This document shows, piece after piece, positions 44,660 through 52,938 of a DNA stretch of 64,000 bases. The DNA is from an uncultured Ruminococcus sp. GTDB lineage: Bacteria; Bacillota; Clostridia; Oscillospirales; Ruminococcaceae. Positions within the stretch are counted from its first letter, which is position 1; every line of letters starts with the position of its first letter. The notes beneath the pieces are model-generated. The model did no database searches, was not told the DNA's origin, and worked only from the letters and a program-made list of their open reading frames with translations. The translations under genes were made by a program, and so were the position numbers. The stretch covers positions 1-64,000 of the forward strand of contig CACZGM010000010.1 of assembly GCA_902780695.1 (NCBI GenBank), written 5' to 3'.

Positions 44660-45121
44660 CTAACATAGATTTAAAACATCTATCCCCTTCTCCCGTACCA
44701 TACGCACGGTCTGTCCCGTTCCACTTCTCGGATTGTTGTAGTAGCAGATACAGCAGTCTGCAAGCTCGACAAGCCGCTTATTGCGCTGTTTCATACAATC
44801 TTCCGTATAGTGCTCGGACAGCACGGTCACGCTGTCCGCCGCTTGCAGTATCTCGTTGTATCGTGCAATCTGAGCCTTATTCCACACTTTGACCTGTTCC
44901 TCCGGCGGACACGGCAGGAGCAGATGTAACCTTATGTCGCTGTACTCGGCTTTCAGCGATATGACGGTTTCGGCACATAGAGTATCAAAGCCGATAGCGC
45001 CGCCGTTGTAGAAGTCAGTTACGCCATGCTCAATCAGCTTTATTATAGCATCTTTCAGCCTCTGAACAAGTTCAGGGGTTATTTTTATTATCCTATGTCC
45101 GGTAAAACAGCATGTTTTCAT
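44660..45121 (-). CDS. SLOG-family protein (DUF1273/YpsA-like)
   Basis: 153-residue Rossmann-like protein of the SLOG superfamily. Motifs CCFTGHRI at the N-terminus, NGGAIGFDTLCAE and LLLPCPPEEQ form the nucleotide-ligand pocket of DprA/LOG-like domains. SLOG proteins bind nucleotide-derived ligands in stress and conflict systems. It is divergent from an XRE regulator, and the shared region carries repeated CTATATATAG palindromes. Confidence 0.85.
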   Translation of the reverse strand: MKTCCFTGHRIIKITPELVQRLKDAIIKLIEHGVTDFYNGGAIGFDTLCAETVISLKAEYSDIRLHLLLPCPPEEQVKVWNKAQIARYNEILQAADSVTVLSEHYTEDCMKQRNKRLVELADCCICYYNNPRSGTGQTVRMVREKGIDVLNLC

Positions 45122-45134
45122 AAGTACCTCCGTT

Positions 45135-45238
45135 AGACTATATATAGTCTATTATATCACAGAGGCGCACACAAGTCTATATATGGGCGATATTATTAGG
45201 CACAAGATGCTATACTATTATAAAGTCTATATATAGTC
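45135..45238. promoter_or_regulatory. Shared operator region of the SLOG and XRE genes
   Basis: Core CTATATATAG at 45138-45147 (inside the palindrome AGACTATATATAGTCT, 45135-45150) and again at 45227-45236. A partial copy CTATATAT lies at 45177-45184. The sites sit at each promoter edge, suggesting coordinated repression by the XRE protein. Confidence 0.7.
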
Positions 45239-45247
45239 GGAGCTAAC

Positions 45248-45490
45248 ATGAAAACAAGAGAAGCCATTGCCAAACGAATAGAGGAGCTGTGCGAGCAAAA
45301 CAACATCACCATAAACGGACTTGCTACCCAAGCAGCCGTTCCGCCTTCAACAGTCAAGAATATCATTTACGGGGTAAGCAGAAATCCCGGTATCGTTACG
45401 ATAAAAATGCTTTGTGACGGTCTGGACATTTCCATTCAGGATTTCTTCGACTCACCGTTGTTTAAAGATCTTGAACAAGAAATAGAATAA
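45248..45490 (+). CDS. XRE-family HTH regulator
   Basis: 80-residue single-domain Cro/C1-type regulator. HTH helices GLATQAAVPPSTVKNIIYG, then a conserved TIKMLCDGLDISIQDFF. Probably binds the CTATATATAG operators and controls itself and the divergent SLOG gene. Confidence 0.88.
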   Translation: MKTREAIAKRIEELCEQNNITINGLATQAAVPPSTVKNIIYGVSRNPGIVTIKMLCDGLDISIQDFFDSPLFKDLEQEIE

Positions 45491-45493
45491 TAT

Positions 45494-45528
45494 TGCCAAA
45501 TCACGATTTAGTAAATCATGATTTGGCA
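45494..45528 (+). terminator. Long hairpin after the XRE gene
   Basis: 16-bp stem TGCCAAATCACGATTT with one mismatch and a 3-nt loop. There is no T-run after it, so it may be a weak terminator or an mRNA-stability element. Confidence 0.5.
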
Positions 45529-45588
45529 TCTTGAAGTGCCTTCATAAAGCCAAATCCCCGTTCAGCTTCACAGCCAAACGGGGATATT

Positions 45589-46188
45589 TCATTCTTTCTC
45601 AGGATCAAACCTCAGGCGATAATCGCAGCACTCCGAGCCTTCGGAAACAGCGGTCGTGCGCTCATACCGGATATGATGAAAACTTTTCATGTATTCCTTG
45701 TCCATGTTGCAAATGCACAGCACAGCTTTTTCGCAGCCGAGTTCCTTGCAAACCTCGTGAAAGGGGCATGACAGAATATCCACACCGTACATCTCCGGCG
45801 GCTCACTTACGATCCTGCGCTTGTAACATTTTTTCTCGCTGCTCGCATCGTCCATGATCTTTTCGATATTTGTCCAAATCTTGTAGTCAACATTCGGCAG
45901 CGACGTGATCTTATGTACAAACTTGCCGACCTTCCTGCCCATGTATGTGCCGTACCGTTTCAGCGTTTCCTCAGCCTTTATCCCGTGAGCCTTGAATGTT
46001 CGATACAGCGCAACTGCCGGTATCGCCATTGCTCCCTTGTGTTTTCTTAATGCCGGATTTTGGTGCATGATACGGTCATACTCTGCCGCCGCATCATTCC
46101 AGATCTCAATGCCTTTTGCCTCGCCGAGCTTCCACACAAGTATCTTTTTGAGTTTTCTGAAGAATATCTGTTTATCAAGAGAGTTCAT
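45589..46188 (-). CDS. L-2-amino-thiazoline-4-carboxylate hydrolase-family protein
   Basis: 199-residue protein of the L-2-ATC hydrolase (PF14196-like) family. C-terminal half shows the family's ILSCPFHEVCKELG, AVLCICNMDKEYM and SECCDYRLRFD segments with paired cysteines. Usually of unknown physiological role in Clostridia. Start ATG 46188 is chosen on a TTGGAGAAAT ribosome site. A short hairpin (ATCCCCGTT/AACGGGGAT) follows at 45557-45586. Confidence 0.72.
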   Translation of the reverse strand: MNSLDKQIFFRKLKKILVWKLGEAKGIEIWNDAAAEYDRIMHQNPALRKHKGAMAIPAVALYRTFKAHGIKAEETLKRYGTYMGRKVGKFVHKITSLPNVDYKIWTNIEKIMDDASSEKKCYKRRIVSEPPEMYGVDILSCPFHEVCKELGCEKAVLCICNMDKEYMKSFHHIRYERTTAVSEGSECCDYRLRFDPEKE

Positions 46189-46216
46189 AATTATTTCTCC
46201 AATCAGTCCCTGCACC

Positions 46217-46498
46217 TTATGCTTTATATACCTCTATCTCATTTTCTATCTCGATCATATCTTCATCTTGCATCGGACCATGAACAATATCAACATTTGT
46301 TTCAAGAATACTTTCAAGCCGGTTTTTGATTTTTGAAATAGTAATAAGCGTTACCGGCGCATTAAATTCCATTATCAGATCAACATCGCTTTCAGGCGTG
46401 TATGTACCGTTTGCCCGTGAACCGAAAAGTACTGTGCGAGATATAGGAAATTCGACAGCTACATCTTTAACTGCATTTTTAATATCGTCAATTGTCAT
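46217..46498 (-). CDS. MNT-type nucleotidyltransferase
   Basis: 93-residue minimal nucleotidyltransferase of the MntA antitoxin type: LFGSRANGTYTPESDVDLIM contains the GSx10DxD motif. MNT proteins usually pair with a HEPN RNase toxin and AMPylate it. No HEPN gene with RX4-6H is adjacent, so this is a solitary or orphaned member. Confidence 0.85.
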   Translation of the reverse strand: MTIDDIKNAVKDVAVEFPISRTVLFGSRANGTYTPESDVDLIMEFNAPVTLITISKIKNRLESILETNVDIVHGPMQDEDMIEIENEIEVYKA

Positions 46499-46515
46499 AG
46501 ATCGTTCCTATATAG

Positions 46516-46658
46516 GTATCAGGGCTATGGGTTCCCTGATACAAAAATCGTTAGTTGCAGCCTGACGATCTCCGGAAAGAATGTGCAAAAGTCGGGAACC
46601 CCCTGACTTGGAATGCACTTCTTTCCTTGCTTGCTATACTTTGTTTTCTTAAAAGTAT
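46516..46658. other. Stem-loop cluster, oriT-like
   Basis: In the gene-free 46499-46891: GTATCAGGG/CCCTGATAC (46516-46542); a 53-nt imperfect stem-loop (46574-46626) with outer stem GGAAAGAA/TTCTTTCC and tip GGG-AACC-CCC; ATACTTT/AAAGTAT (46636-46658). The GGG...CCC tip and the ATACTTT repeat recur at 35.6 and 52.4 kb. No gene recognised up to 46891. Confidence 0.5.
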
Positions 46659-46891
46659 GCACCACTTTTTACAACACTATAACATGCACCTTTATTAAAA
46701 TTTGCATATCCTTATAAACGAAAAATTGTGTAATATACCCGTGACAGATTAACCTTAACAACGCTCTATTTGTTAACGAAGCATACATTTCTCCTATCTA
46801 TCCTTTATACGCATACAATATATACAGGTATAAGCTTTCAAAGCTTGCCTGCTTTCAAAGAATCATTCTTGGACTAAAACACTTCAAATAA

Positions 46892-47800
46892 TTAGGTAAT
46901 ATGTGATGGCGCTGATGAAGTATTATTGGCCAGTCTAAGTTTCTCGGCAGAATAGATTCTGTCTGCATATTCACGTACTTTGTTACAAATCCACATATAT
47001 GCAGTTGTGTTTTCAGAATAGTCAGCTTCGGCATACATATTTATTCTTCCGTCTTCTCTCATTTTTTCAACTTGACGAAAAGCCTTTTCATCGCCTTTGG
47101 GATAAATTGCAAAAGTAGAACCATTTCCTTTATTAATAAGAGAGAATGCTGGAATATCGCTTGGACCGTCTGCAATATATATCATGTTTTCAAACTTTAC
47201 TCTGCGAAATTCCTCAGACAACTTACTATTTACTTCTACCCCGTCTCTCTTTCCGACTCCCTTGTTAATCTCAAACAACGCACGAGTTTTGGAGGTATTA
47301 TCAAGCGCATACACCACTTCGCTGAGTACTTTTTCCCCGTTTGCTGTTTCTTCTTCTATAAGTTCACATCCCCAAATATCTTCCACATAATCAACAACCA
47401 TTGATCCACGAATTGTTTCAGCAGTTCCAGTACTTACAATATAATGTTCAACCTTTATATCGTATTCTTTATATTTTGATTCTTCCTCAACGATTCTTTT
47501 GGTTTTCTCAAATATCTCCGGAACTCCCTTATAGAATTTTAATTTTGTTCCATATTCTTTTAATTTAGCATTATTTAATCCTTTAAATCTTCCGTCTTTT
47601 GCATATTTTATTAAAAAATTTAAATAACAAGTATCTTTATTTACCCTTATTCCTTCTTTTTGCATTTTTTCAGGGAAACTGTTTACTTCACGCCAAAACA
47701 TATCTGCATCAATTTCATTATCTTCAAAAATCGGAGTTTGCATATACTCACTTATAAGAGTTTTATCAAAATCCCAAATTATTGCAATAACATTAGCCAT
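46892..47800 (-). CDS. HAD hydrolase, phosphoserine-phosphatase-like
   Basis: 302-residue HAD protein. Nucleophile motif IIWDFDKTLIS, motif II HYIVSTGTAE, and motif IV MIYIADGPSDIPAF. A large cap occupies 20-115. The low GC content and AT-rich flanks suggest acquired DNA. Substrate unknown; proteins of this type occur in mobile islands. Confidence 0.85.
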   Translation of the reverse strand: MANVIAIIWDFDKTLISEYMQTPIFEDNEIDADMFWREVNSFPEKMQKEGIRVNKDTCYLNFLIKYAKDGRFKGLNNAKLKEYGTKLKFYKGVPEIFEKTKRIVEEESKYKEYDIKVEHYIVSTGTAETIRGSMVVDYVEDIWGCELIEEETANGEKVLSEVVYALDNTSKTRALFEINKGVGKRDGVEVNSKLSEEFRRVKFENMIYIADGPSDIPAFSLINKGNGSTFAIYPKGDEKAFRQVEKMREDGRINMYAEADYSENTTAYMWICNKVREYADRIYSAEKLRLANNTSSAPSHIT

Positions 47801-47967
47801 ATAGTGTCTCCTTTCTGTCCAATCCGATTTTTATTAAACATGAAAATCGATCTCATAATTCCCCGCATTCGTCAGAGAAAAGGTTATATAGTCTCGTCCA
47901 TATTTCATTAAATCAGAATACTTGATTCGTGCATCTAAATATATTATTATAAATAATTATACCACAT

Positions 47968-48008
47968 ATTGTACAATAAAACAAGATATTATTTTTAAAT
48001 TGTACAAT
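47968..48008. promoter_or_regulatory. Paired ATTGTACAAT palindromes
   Basis: ATTGTACAAT at 47968-47977 and 47999-48008, 31 bp apart (three helical turns), upstream of the HAD gene. It could be a cooperative operator. The rest of 47801-48272 is AT-rich without a convincing gene. Confidence 0.55.
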
Positions 48009-48272
48009 ATATGGAACAAAAATTTGTTTATACATAGCAGATGATCTACCAACGGAAAAAACGATCCGTCGCTTTAGCCAATTAAATTTTCGGAAAAATC
48101 CGATCAGATATACAGGAAAATATCATCAAAATAGTATTACAATATGAACATCGCAGCCATTGTTTTATTACAGGCGGTTGATCTACAAACTAATGTGCAG
48201 CTTGCACATTTTCTTCTTTTAAATTATGTGTAACACTTACAACGACCATAAGAGCCAAAATAAGTGCCATAT

Positions 48273-49778
48273 CTAAACGAAAATCCCGCCAACCGTGATG
48301 GTTAGCGGGTTTGCTGGCTCCCCGACTCTGAACAAATCCGAAACATTTGTAACTGTTTCTCGCGGGAGAGGAACCGAGTCCGGTTCCTCCCTGCAATTGA
48401 AATTAACTACAATTTTATCATCGTAAGCATACACCGAGTTCACATAAGTCTCGATGATCCTGAGCTTGTTGCCCTCGTCGGCGAGGTCAAGTTTGGTGAG
48501 CTTGGTGAGCCATGCCACGATCTGTTCCTTCGTCAGACGCTGCTCCTTGATCTCCTCGCGGATGATCTTGGTCTCGATCTCGGATTTCTTGGCTTCAAGC
48601 TCCTTCATGCGGCGTTTTGTGGTGTCCGTGATGATACCCTGCTCGATAGCAGCCATAACGTTGTTGAGAGTTTTCTCGGTTTCCGCGAGCTCCCGCTCCA
48701 GAAGCGGTATCACGGTACTTTCCTTGTCCTGCTCAGCCATGACAGCATCGGAAATTCTATCAATAGTGTCGGGATTGAACAAATTCCTCACAACGCTGTC
48801 AACCACGAGATTTTCGATGAATTCCTTGCGAATGGTCTTCTTCGGGCAGCCCTTTTTCTTCTTCGCGGATACACATTTATAATAGTGATACTTCTTGTTA
48901 TCCCTGCCCGTACCGCTCTCCCCTACCATAAACGCACCGCAATGACCGCAAATCAGCTTGGTAGTAAGCAGGTAGGCTATATCGGCTTTCATAGTTGCAG
49001 GAGCATAACGGTTCTTTTCAAGGCGTTCCTGCGCCATTTTGAACATCTCCTTTGTGATAATTGCCGGGATCCCGTCCTCAAACACCACATCACGATACCG
49101 ATATTCGCCCATATACTTGCGCACCTGCAGCATAGCGGATACCGACGTTTTTGTGAACGGCTTATTCTTGCAGGTCGTGACGTGATTTTCGTTCAGATAC
49201 GCCACAATATCCTTGATCGGACGGTTGTTGATGTACATCTGGAAAGCTTCACGTATGAACGGCGCGACCAGCTTGTCGATCTGATAGTGCTTCTGCTCGT
49301 CGATATAGTACCCTGTCGGCACATTTCCCCCGTTGTACTGCTTTTTCAAGGCGTTTTCGGTCATACCGCGTATCACCTTTTCCGACAGCTCCGCGGAGTA
49401 GTATTCTGCATACCCCTCAAGCACTGATTCGAGAATAATGCCCTCCGCACCCTCGGAGATCACCTCTGTCGCTGACACCACCTTGACACCATTCTTCCGA
49501 AGCAACATCTTGTAACGAGCACTGTCATAGCGGTTTCGGGCAAATCGGTCGAGCTTCCACACAATGACTGTATCGAACATATTCTTGCCGCTTTCCGCGA
49601 TCATGCGCTGGAACTCCGGGCGGTTGTCCGTCTTTGCAGACATGGCGCGGTCGATGTAGGTTCCAATCACGGTCATGTCCTTTTTGGCAGCGAACTCCCG
49701 GCACTCGCGAAGCTGCCCCTCTATACTTTCCTCGCGCTGGTTGTCGCACGAATATCTTGCATAAATCACTGCTTTCAT
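48273..49778 (-). CDS. Serine recombinase of the mobilisation module
   Basis: 501-residue large serine recombinase. Catalytic Ser10 in IYARYSCDNQ, VIVWKLDRFARNR, recombinase domain with VPTGYY, zinc ribbon CGHCGAFMVG...C, and coiled coil (about 360-425). Unlike the first recombinase it belongs to the group found next to MOBP relaxases. Ribosome site GGAGGATAG. The final codons form a hairpin (48285-48309). Confidence 0.93.
   Translation of the reverse strand: MKAVIYARYSCDNQREESIEGQLRECREFAAKKDMTVIGTYIDRAMSAKTDNRPEFQRMIAESGKNMFDTVIVWKLDRFARNRYDSARYKMLLRKNGVKVVSATEVISEGAEGIILESVLEGYAEYYSAELSEKVIRGMTENALKKQYNGGNVPTGYYIDEQKHYQIDKLVAPFIREAFQMYINNRPIKDIVAYLNENHVTTCKNKPFTKTSVSAMLQVRKYMGEYRYRDVVFEDGIPAIITKEMFKMAQERLEKNRYAPATMKADIAYLLTTKLICGHCGAFMVGESGTGRDNKKYHYYKCVSAKKKKGCPKKTIRKEFIENLVVDSVVRNLFNPDTIDRISDAVMAEQDKESTVIPLLERELAETEKTLNNVMAAIEQGIITDTTKRRMKELEAKKSEIETKIIREEIKEQRLTKEQIVAWLTKLTKLDLADEGNKLRIIETYVNSVYAYDDKIVVNFNCREEPDSVPLPRETVTNVSDLFRVGEPANPLTITVGGIFV
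48279..48309 (-). terminator. Terminator embedded in the recombinase 3' end
   Basis: Minus strand CCCGCTAACC, 5-nt loop, GGTTGGCGGG, then ATTTTCG. It overlaps the coding end at 48273. Confidence 0.65.
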
Positions 49779-49812
49779 AGTTTTCTATCCTCCTTGATTG
49801 TCTCTTTTCCCT

Positions 49813-49860
49813 ATTATAGCACACTTTAAACGCGATTTCAATAGTTTAAAGCGTGATTTC
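49813..49860 (-). promoter_or_regulatory. Recombinase promoter with direct-repeat operator
   Basis: Minus-strand TTGAAA (49836-49841), 17 bp, TATAAT (49813-49818). Two near-identical direct repeats TTTAAACGCGATTTC and TTTAAAGCGTGATTTC (49826-49860) cover and precede the -35, suggesting a repressor site. Confidence 0.75.
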
Positions 49861-49918
49861 TGATAATTTTTTCTGAATACCACATTATAATAGTATATGT
49901 GAAACAATTAACAGCTTT

Positions 49919-49948
49919 CCAATCCGCCCCCGTTTAGAGGCGGATTGG
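49919..49948. other. 10-bp hairpin between the recombinase and the small gene
   Basis: CCAATCCGCC/GGCGGATTGG with 10-nt loop. It follows the 59-residue gene on the minus strand. A TTTT tract is present only on the plus side, so its terminator role is uncertain. Confidence 0.5.
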
Positions 49949-49959
49949 TTTTGCTATAA

Positions 49960-50139
49960 TCACGCAGCGGGCTTGTTTTCCCCCACATTCTGCGCGTCCA
50001 TGAATTCCTCGAACATCTTCCTGCCCTCTTCGGTATCATAGTATGCCCGAATTGTCTGGTAGAAGCTGGCTGCAAGAGCCTTGATCTGTTCGTCCGTAGT
50101 CTCCGCTACGGTGCTTGTCTTAATTTCAAATTTTCTCAA
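49960..50139 (-). CDS. 59-residue helical protein of the mobilisation operon
   Basis: Short gene starting at TTG 50139 with a GGAGGAATAA ribosome site 4 bp upstream. The product starts MRKFEIKTS, has a helical middle (SFYQTIRAYYDTEEG) and ends NKPAA. It lies between relaxase and recombinase, where mobilisable elements often encode such small proteins. Function unknown; possibly a recombination directionality or relaxosome factor. Confidence 0.65.
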   Translation of the reverse strand: MRKFEIKTSTVAETTDEQIKALAASFYQTIRAYYDTEEGRKMFEEFMDAQNVGENKPAA

Positions 50140-50209
50140 TTATTCCTCCATTCCCTACCGGCAAGCAGTATTTATCTTCGCTTGTCCGGTCTTATATTTC
50201 CTCTCTCAC

Positions 50210-52018
50210 TTAGATTGATCTCTTTTTCTTAGGTGCGGACTGCTGTTTCTGCTTTTCTTCCGCTTTCCTGCGCTCCTGTTCTTCCTGCTTACGACGGAGT
50301 TCTCCGGCGGCAAGGCGTTCCCGTTCCTTACGGTCAAGTTTCTCCTGCCGTTCACGCTCAATCTGTTCCTGACGCTGGCGCTCGACTTCGGCACGGGATT
50401 GCATAAAATCATCGACACGATAAATCTTGTCATAATCCAGATAGTAACCGACGTTGTCTAAGCAGATAACGTCGCCTGCATACAGATCTGCCGTATCTCT
50501 GATAGTCGTCAGCACCTCACCAATATCATCGGGGTTAGCACTTACATCAAACACGCTCTGCTCAAAACTCTTTTGGTAGTAGTCTATGTTTGCCCTCGCA
50601 ATATGAAAATTCTTGGTCTCGATCGGCGTATAGACCGTGTACATCTTGGCTTTGAGCTCGGCTACCCTCGCCTGCTCCTGTTCATCGAGCTTTTCACGGG
50701 TTCTCTTGACGAGCTTGGTGATGTAATCATCCCGGTCACCGTAAGTCTTGATGATACCACGGAGAACAGCATCGCGCTTTTTCTGCGCTTCAAGCTCTGC
50801 CTGCATTTCCGAAAGTCGTTCGTTATCAACAGCGACATCATCAGCGTACCCGGAAACCTCGGATATCGCGGTTATACCTGCCCGCGCAAGTATCAGCTTG
50901 TCGCTTTTCCGATGGGCGTTAGGATATTCCCCGAACTTGTGCTTACCGAAAAATCTCTCGGCAGCGGCAGCCACGATCTGCTTGTGTTGGACTTCCGCGC
51001 TCAAATCCGTTATGGCGGTTTCAAGCTCCGTGATACGCTTTTGGGCATTTTCCAAAAGCTGCTCGGCTTCATCCACGCTGGAAATGTGCTCATTGTTGAT
51101 GAGTGCAAGCTGTTTACATAGAAGCTCTGTCGTATCTTTTACACCGGCGGCAAAGCAGATGTTCCGTGTTTCACGCTTGAATTCCCTTTGCAGCAGCTCG
51201 AAGATCTCATTAAGAGTTCTCGGTTTTGGCTGCGCGTCAAGGTAATCCTGTATCCGCTGCCGGAGCATATTTTCCGTGTAGTCCACACCGAGCGTTTTCA
51301 GCCTTACCGCACGTCCCTGCTCAGGTGCCTTGACGGAAATGTAGTACCCGCGCTTGACTGTGTAGCCGTGCGCCTCCATGATTTTTAACAGCTCGTCGAG
51401 ATTTTTCGCAAGTGGTATCAGGTGGTCGATGTATTCGGCAATATGCGCTTTCCACGAAGTCCCCCGCTTGCGGTGATGCCACTCGCCGTAGCAAATCGCG
51501 TAAGGCTTGTGGTCGGGCTGGGCGCGGAGTTTCTCCATTTCTCCGATACCGTATCTGCGGCAGATAGCGTCCGAAACCTTGCGAACACGGTCAAGGCTCG
51601 CCTTGTTGCTATTAAACTTTTTGCCGTTCAGATCATAGGGGCATAGCAGGAAGTGATTGTGGATATGCTCGGTATCGACGTGGGTGGTCACGACCACCTG
51701 ATAGTCCGCGCCAAACGCTTTCTGCACCCACTCAACACCTATCCTGTGCGCCGTTTCTACGCTGCACTCGCCAGCCGCGAACGACTGGACGAGATGAAAC
51801 GCTTTTACCGGAGACTTGCCCGACAATGGCTTTGCCGAAAAACTCTTGTGCGAGCACACCTCATATGTCAGCTTGAAATCCTGTAATGCTTCGTTCAAAT
51901 CCTCGGAAGTATTAATGCCCGTGAGCAATGTTCGCTCCTCGGTTTTGTCAGGATTAGCGATATAGTTTAAGCAGCCAGCGACTGAATCTTTGATTGATAT
52001 GATCTTGATATACGGCAA
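50210..52018 (-). CDS. MOBP-type relaxase (MobA/VirD2 family)
   Basis: 602-residue DNA-nicking transfer protein. Probable catalytic Tyr19 in CLNYIAN. The metal-binding His triad His118, His120 and His122 in DTEHIHNHFLL. A long C-terminal coiled-coil tail rich in Arg/Glu/Gln (about 530-602). It should nick oriT and lead the strand into a conjugative pore supplied by another element. Overlaps MobC by 52 bp. Confidence 0.92.
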   Translation of the reverse strand: MPYIKIISIKDSVAGCLNYIANPDKTEERTLLTGINTSEDLNEALQDFKLTYEVCSHKSFSAKPLSGKSPVKAFHLVQSFAAGECSVETAHRIGVEWVQKAFGADYQVVVTTHVDTEHIHNHFLLCPYDLNGKKFNSNKASLDRVRKVSDAICRRYGIGEMEKLRAQPDHKPYAICYGEWHHRKRGTSWKAHIAEYIDHLIPLAKNLDELLKIMEAHGYTVKRGYYISVKAPEQGRAVRLKTLGVDYTENMLRQRIQDYLDAQPKPRTLNEIFELLQREFKRETRNICFAAGVKDTTELLCKQLALINNEHISSVDEAEQLLENAQKRITELETAITDLSAEVQHKQIVAAAAERFFGKHKFGEYPNAHRKSDKLILARAGITAISEVSGYADDVAVDNERLSEMQAELEAQKKRDAVLRGIIKTYGDRDDYITKLVKRTREKLDEQEQARVAELKAKMYTVYTPIETKNFHIARANIDYYQKSFEQSVFDVSANPDDIGEVLTTIRDTADLYAGDVICLDNVGYYLDYDKIYRVDDFMQSRAEVERQRQEQIERERQEKLDRKERERLAAGELRRKQEEQERRKAEEKQKQQSAPKKKRSI

Positions 52019-52299
52019 ATTTCCTCCTTGAAATCCTCAAGCCTCTGCAAATCGTCCGGGTGAATATACCCGGTCTCGTTTGCTATCCTCGCTATCTGAT
52101 TTATGTTCGAGCCGATCCTGTTAAGTGCAACCACATAATCATGGTTTTCTTTCAAGTCGATCACGAACACCTTACCCTTCAGTGCGGAAGTCTTGATAAA
52201 TGTTGCGTTCTTCATATTACACCTCGCGGCGAGCTTTTCAATTTTTGCCCACTCGTCAAAGGTGAACGTCAAGACCTTATGCTTTCTGTTTGTTCGCAT
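51967..52299 (-). CDS. MobC relaxosome protein
   Basis: 110-residue accessory DNA-binding protein. N-terminal ribbon-helix-helix-like segment (KVLTFTFDEWAKIEKLA) and the hallmark RIGSNINQIARIANE motif of MobC. Helps relaxase recognise and open oriT. Start ATG 52299 preceded by AAGGGAGAGAAG. Confidence 0.88.
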   Translation of the reverse strand: MRTNRKHKVLTFTFDEWAKIEKLAARCNMKNATFIKTSALKGKVFVIDLKENHDYVVALNRIGSNINQIARIANETGYIHPDDLQRLEDFKEEICRISRSYQSKIQSLAA

Positions 52300-52340
52300 T
52301 TCTTCTCTCCCTTCATGAAATTCTGCGAATTTGCATAGTC

Positions 52341-52419
52341 GAAAATGGGTCAGGGTCCCATTTTCCGGAATCAAAAGTATCCGTATACTTTTGATTTTTT
52401 CGCGATTGGTAATATTACC
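52341..52419. other. Candidate origin of transfer (oriT)
   Basis: Three inverted repeats directly upstream of mobC: GAAAATGGG/CCCATTTTC (52341-52365), ATCAAAAGTAT/ATACTTTTGAT (52370-52395), GGTAATATTACC (52408-52419). Location and structure fit an oriT; the nick site is not identified. Confidence 0.6.
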
Positions 52420-52532
52420 GATCTATGCTTGCGTTGATTAGTCAACTTAACGATTTACTTGATTAAAAACCGAAGACCCCCTGAAAATTTTTCCGGCTTT
52501 GCTATCACTTTTTCTTGTAACCTCCCGCAAAG

Positions 52533-52736
52533 CTATCGCGCAATGCTGTTGATCAACTGCACCATGCGAAGCTGTTCCTGCTCGTCAAGCTCAAAACGCA
52601 GAACCTGCATCAAGACCTTCTCGGTAAGCCCCAGCGCTTTTGCAAGTCTGGCAGGTGATACATTTCTGAACCTGAGTTCCGAAAACACAATTTCGTTAGC
52701 TATGGCATTTCCTCCTTTCCGTAGTCCGGACTTCAT
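52533..52736 (-). CDS. Small helix-turn-helix-like protein, 67 residues
   Basis: 67 residues with a possible HTH (SPARLAKALGLTEKVLMQVL). First gene after the mobilisation promoter. The ATG at 52736 lacks a strong ribosome site, while a GGAGGAAAT lies just inside the frame, so the true start may be internal and non-ATG. Perhaps a regulator of the mobilisation genes. Confidence 0.55.
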   Translation of the reverse strand: MKSGLRKGGNAIANEIVFSELRFRNVSPARLAKALGLTEKVLMQVLRFELDEQEQLRMVQLINSIAR

Positions 52737-52775
52737 TTTGTGGGATAAATGCTTTTATCCCTGAGCTCAATTTCT

Positions 52776-52818
52776 ATTATAGCGAAGGCTTGACAAAAGT
52801 CAATAGATTTGGTATTAT
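52776..52818. promoter_or_regulatory. Overlapping divergent promoters
   Basis: Minus: TTGACT (52798-52803), 16 bp, TATAAT (52776-52781) for the mobilisation genes. Plus: TTGACA (52790-52795), 17 bp, TATTAT (52813-52818) for 52939. The -35 elements interlock, so the two genes should compete. Confidence 0.7.
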
Positions 52819-52938
52819 ATGTCTATAAAAAGACGAATAGTCTTCTATTTATTGATACTTTCTACTTTTTTCTTAGTTGACTTCTATTTTTGAAAATTTC
52901 TTGCAATTATTTTTTCGAGGCAAAGGAGAAGCCGCATT

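Larger units (their letters stand above)
48273..52803 (-). mobile_element. Mobilisation module of an integrative mobilisable element
   Basis: Serine recombinase, 59-residue protein, MOBP relaxase, MobC, oriT-like hairpins and a small helical gene, all on one strand. There are no type IV secretion genes, so it would be mobilised in trans. Outer ends are not defined; candidates are the repeats near 33.4-35.7 kb and 54-57 kb. Confidence 0.65.

Noticed and set aside
48191..48271. 26-residue hydrophobic minus-strand frame (MALILALMVVV start), possible type I toxin
   Set aside because: No ribosome binding site and it lies just after the recombinase terminator; no antisense RNA promoter evident.
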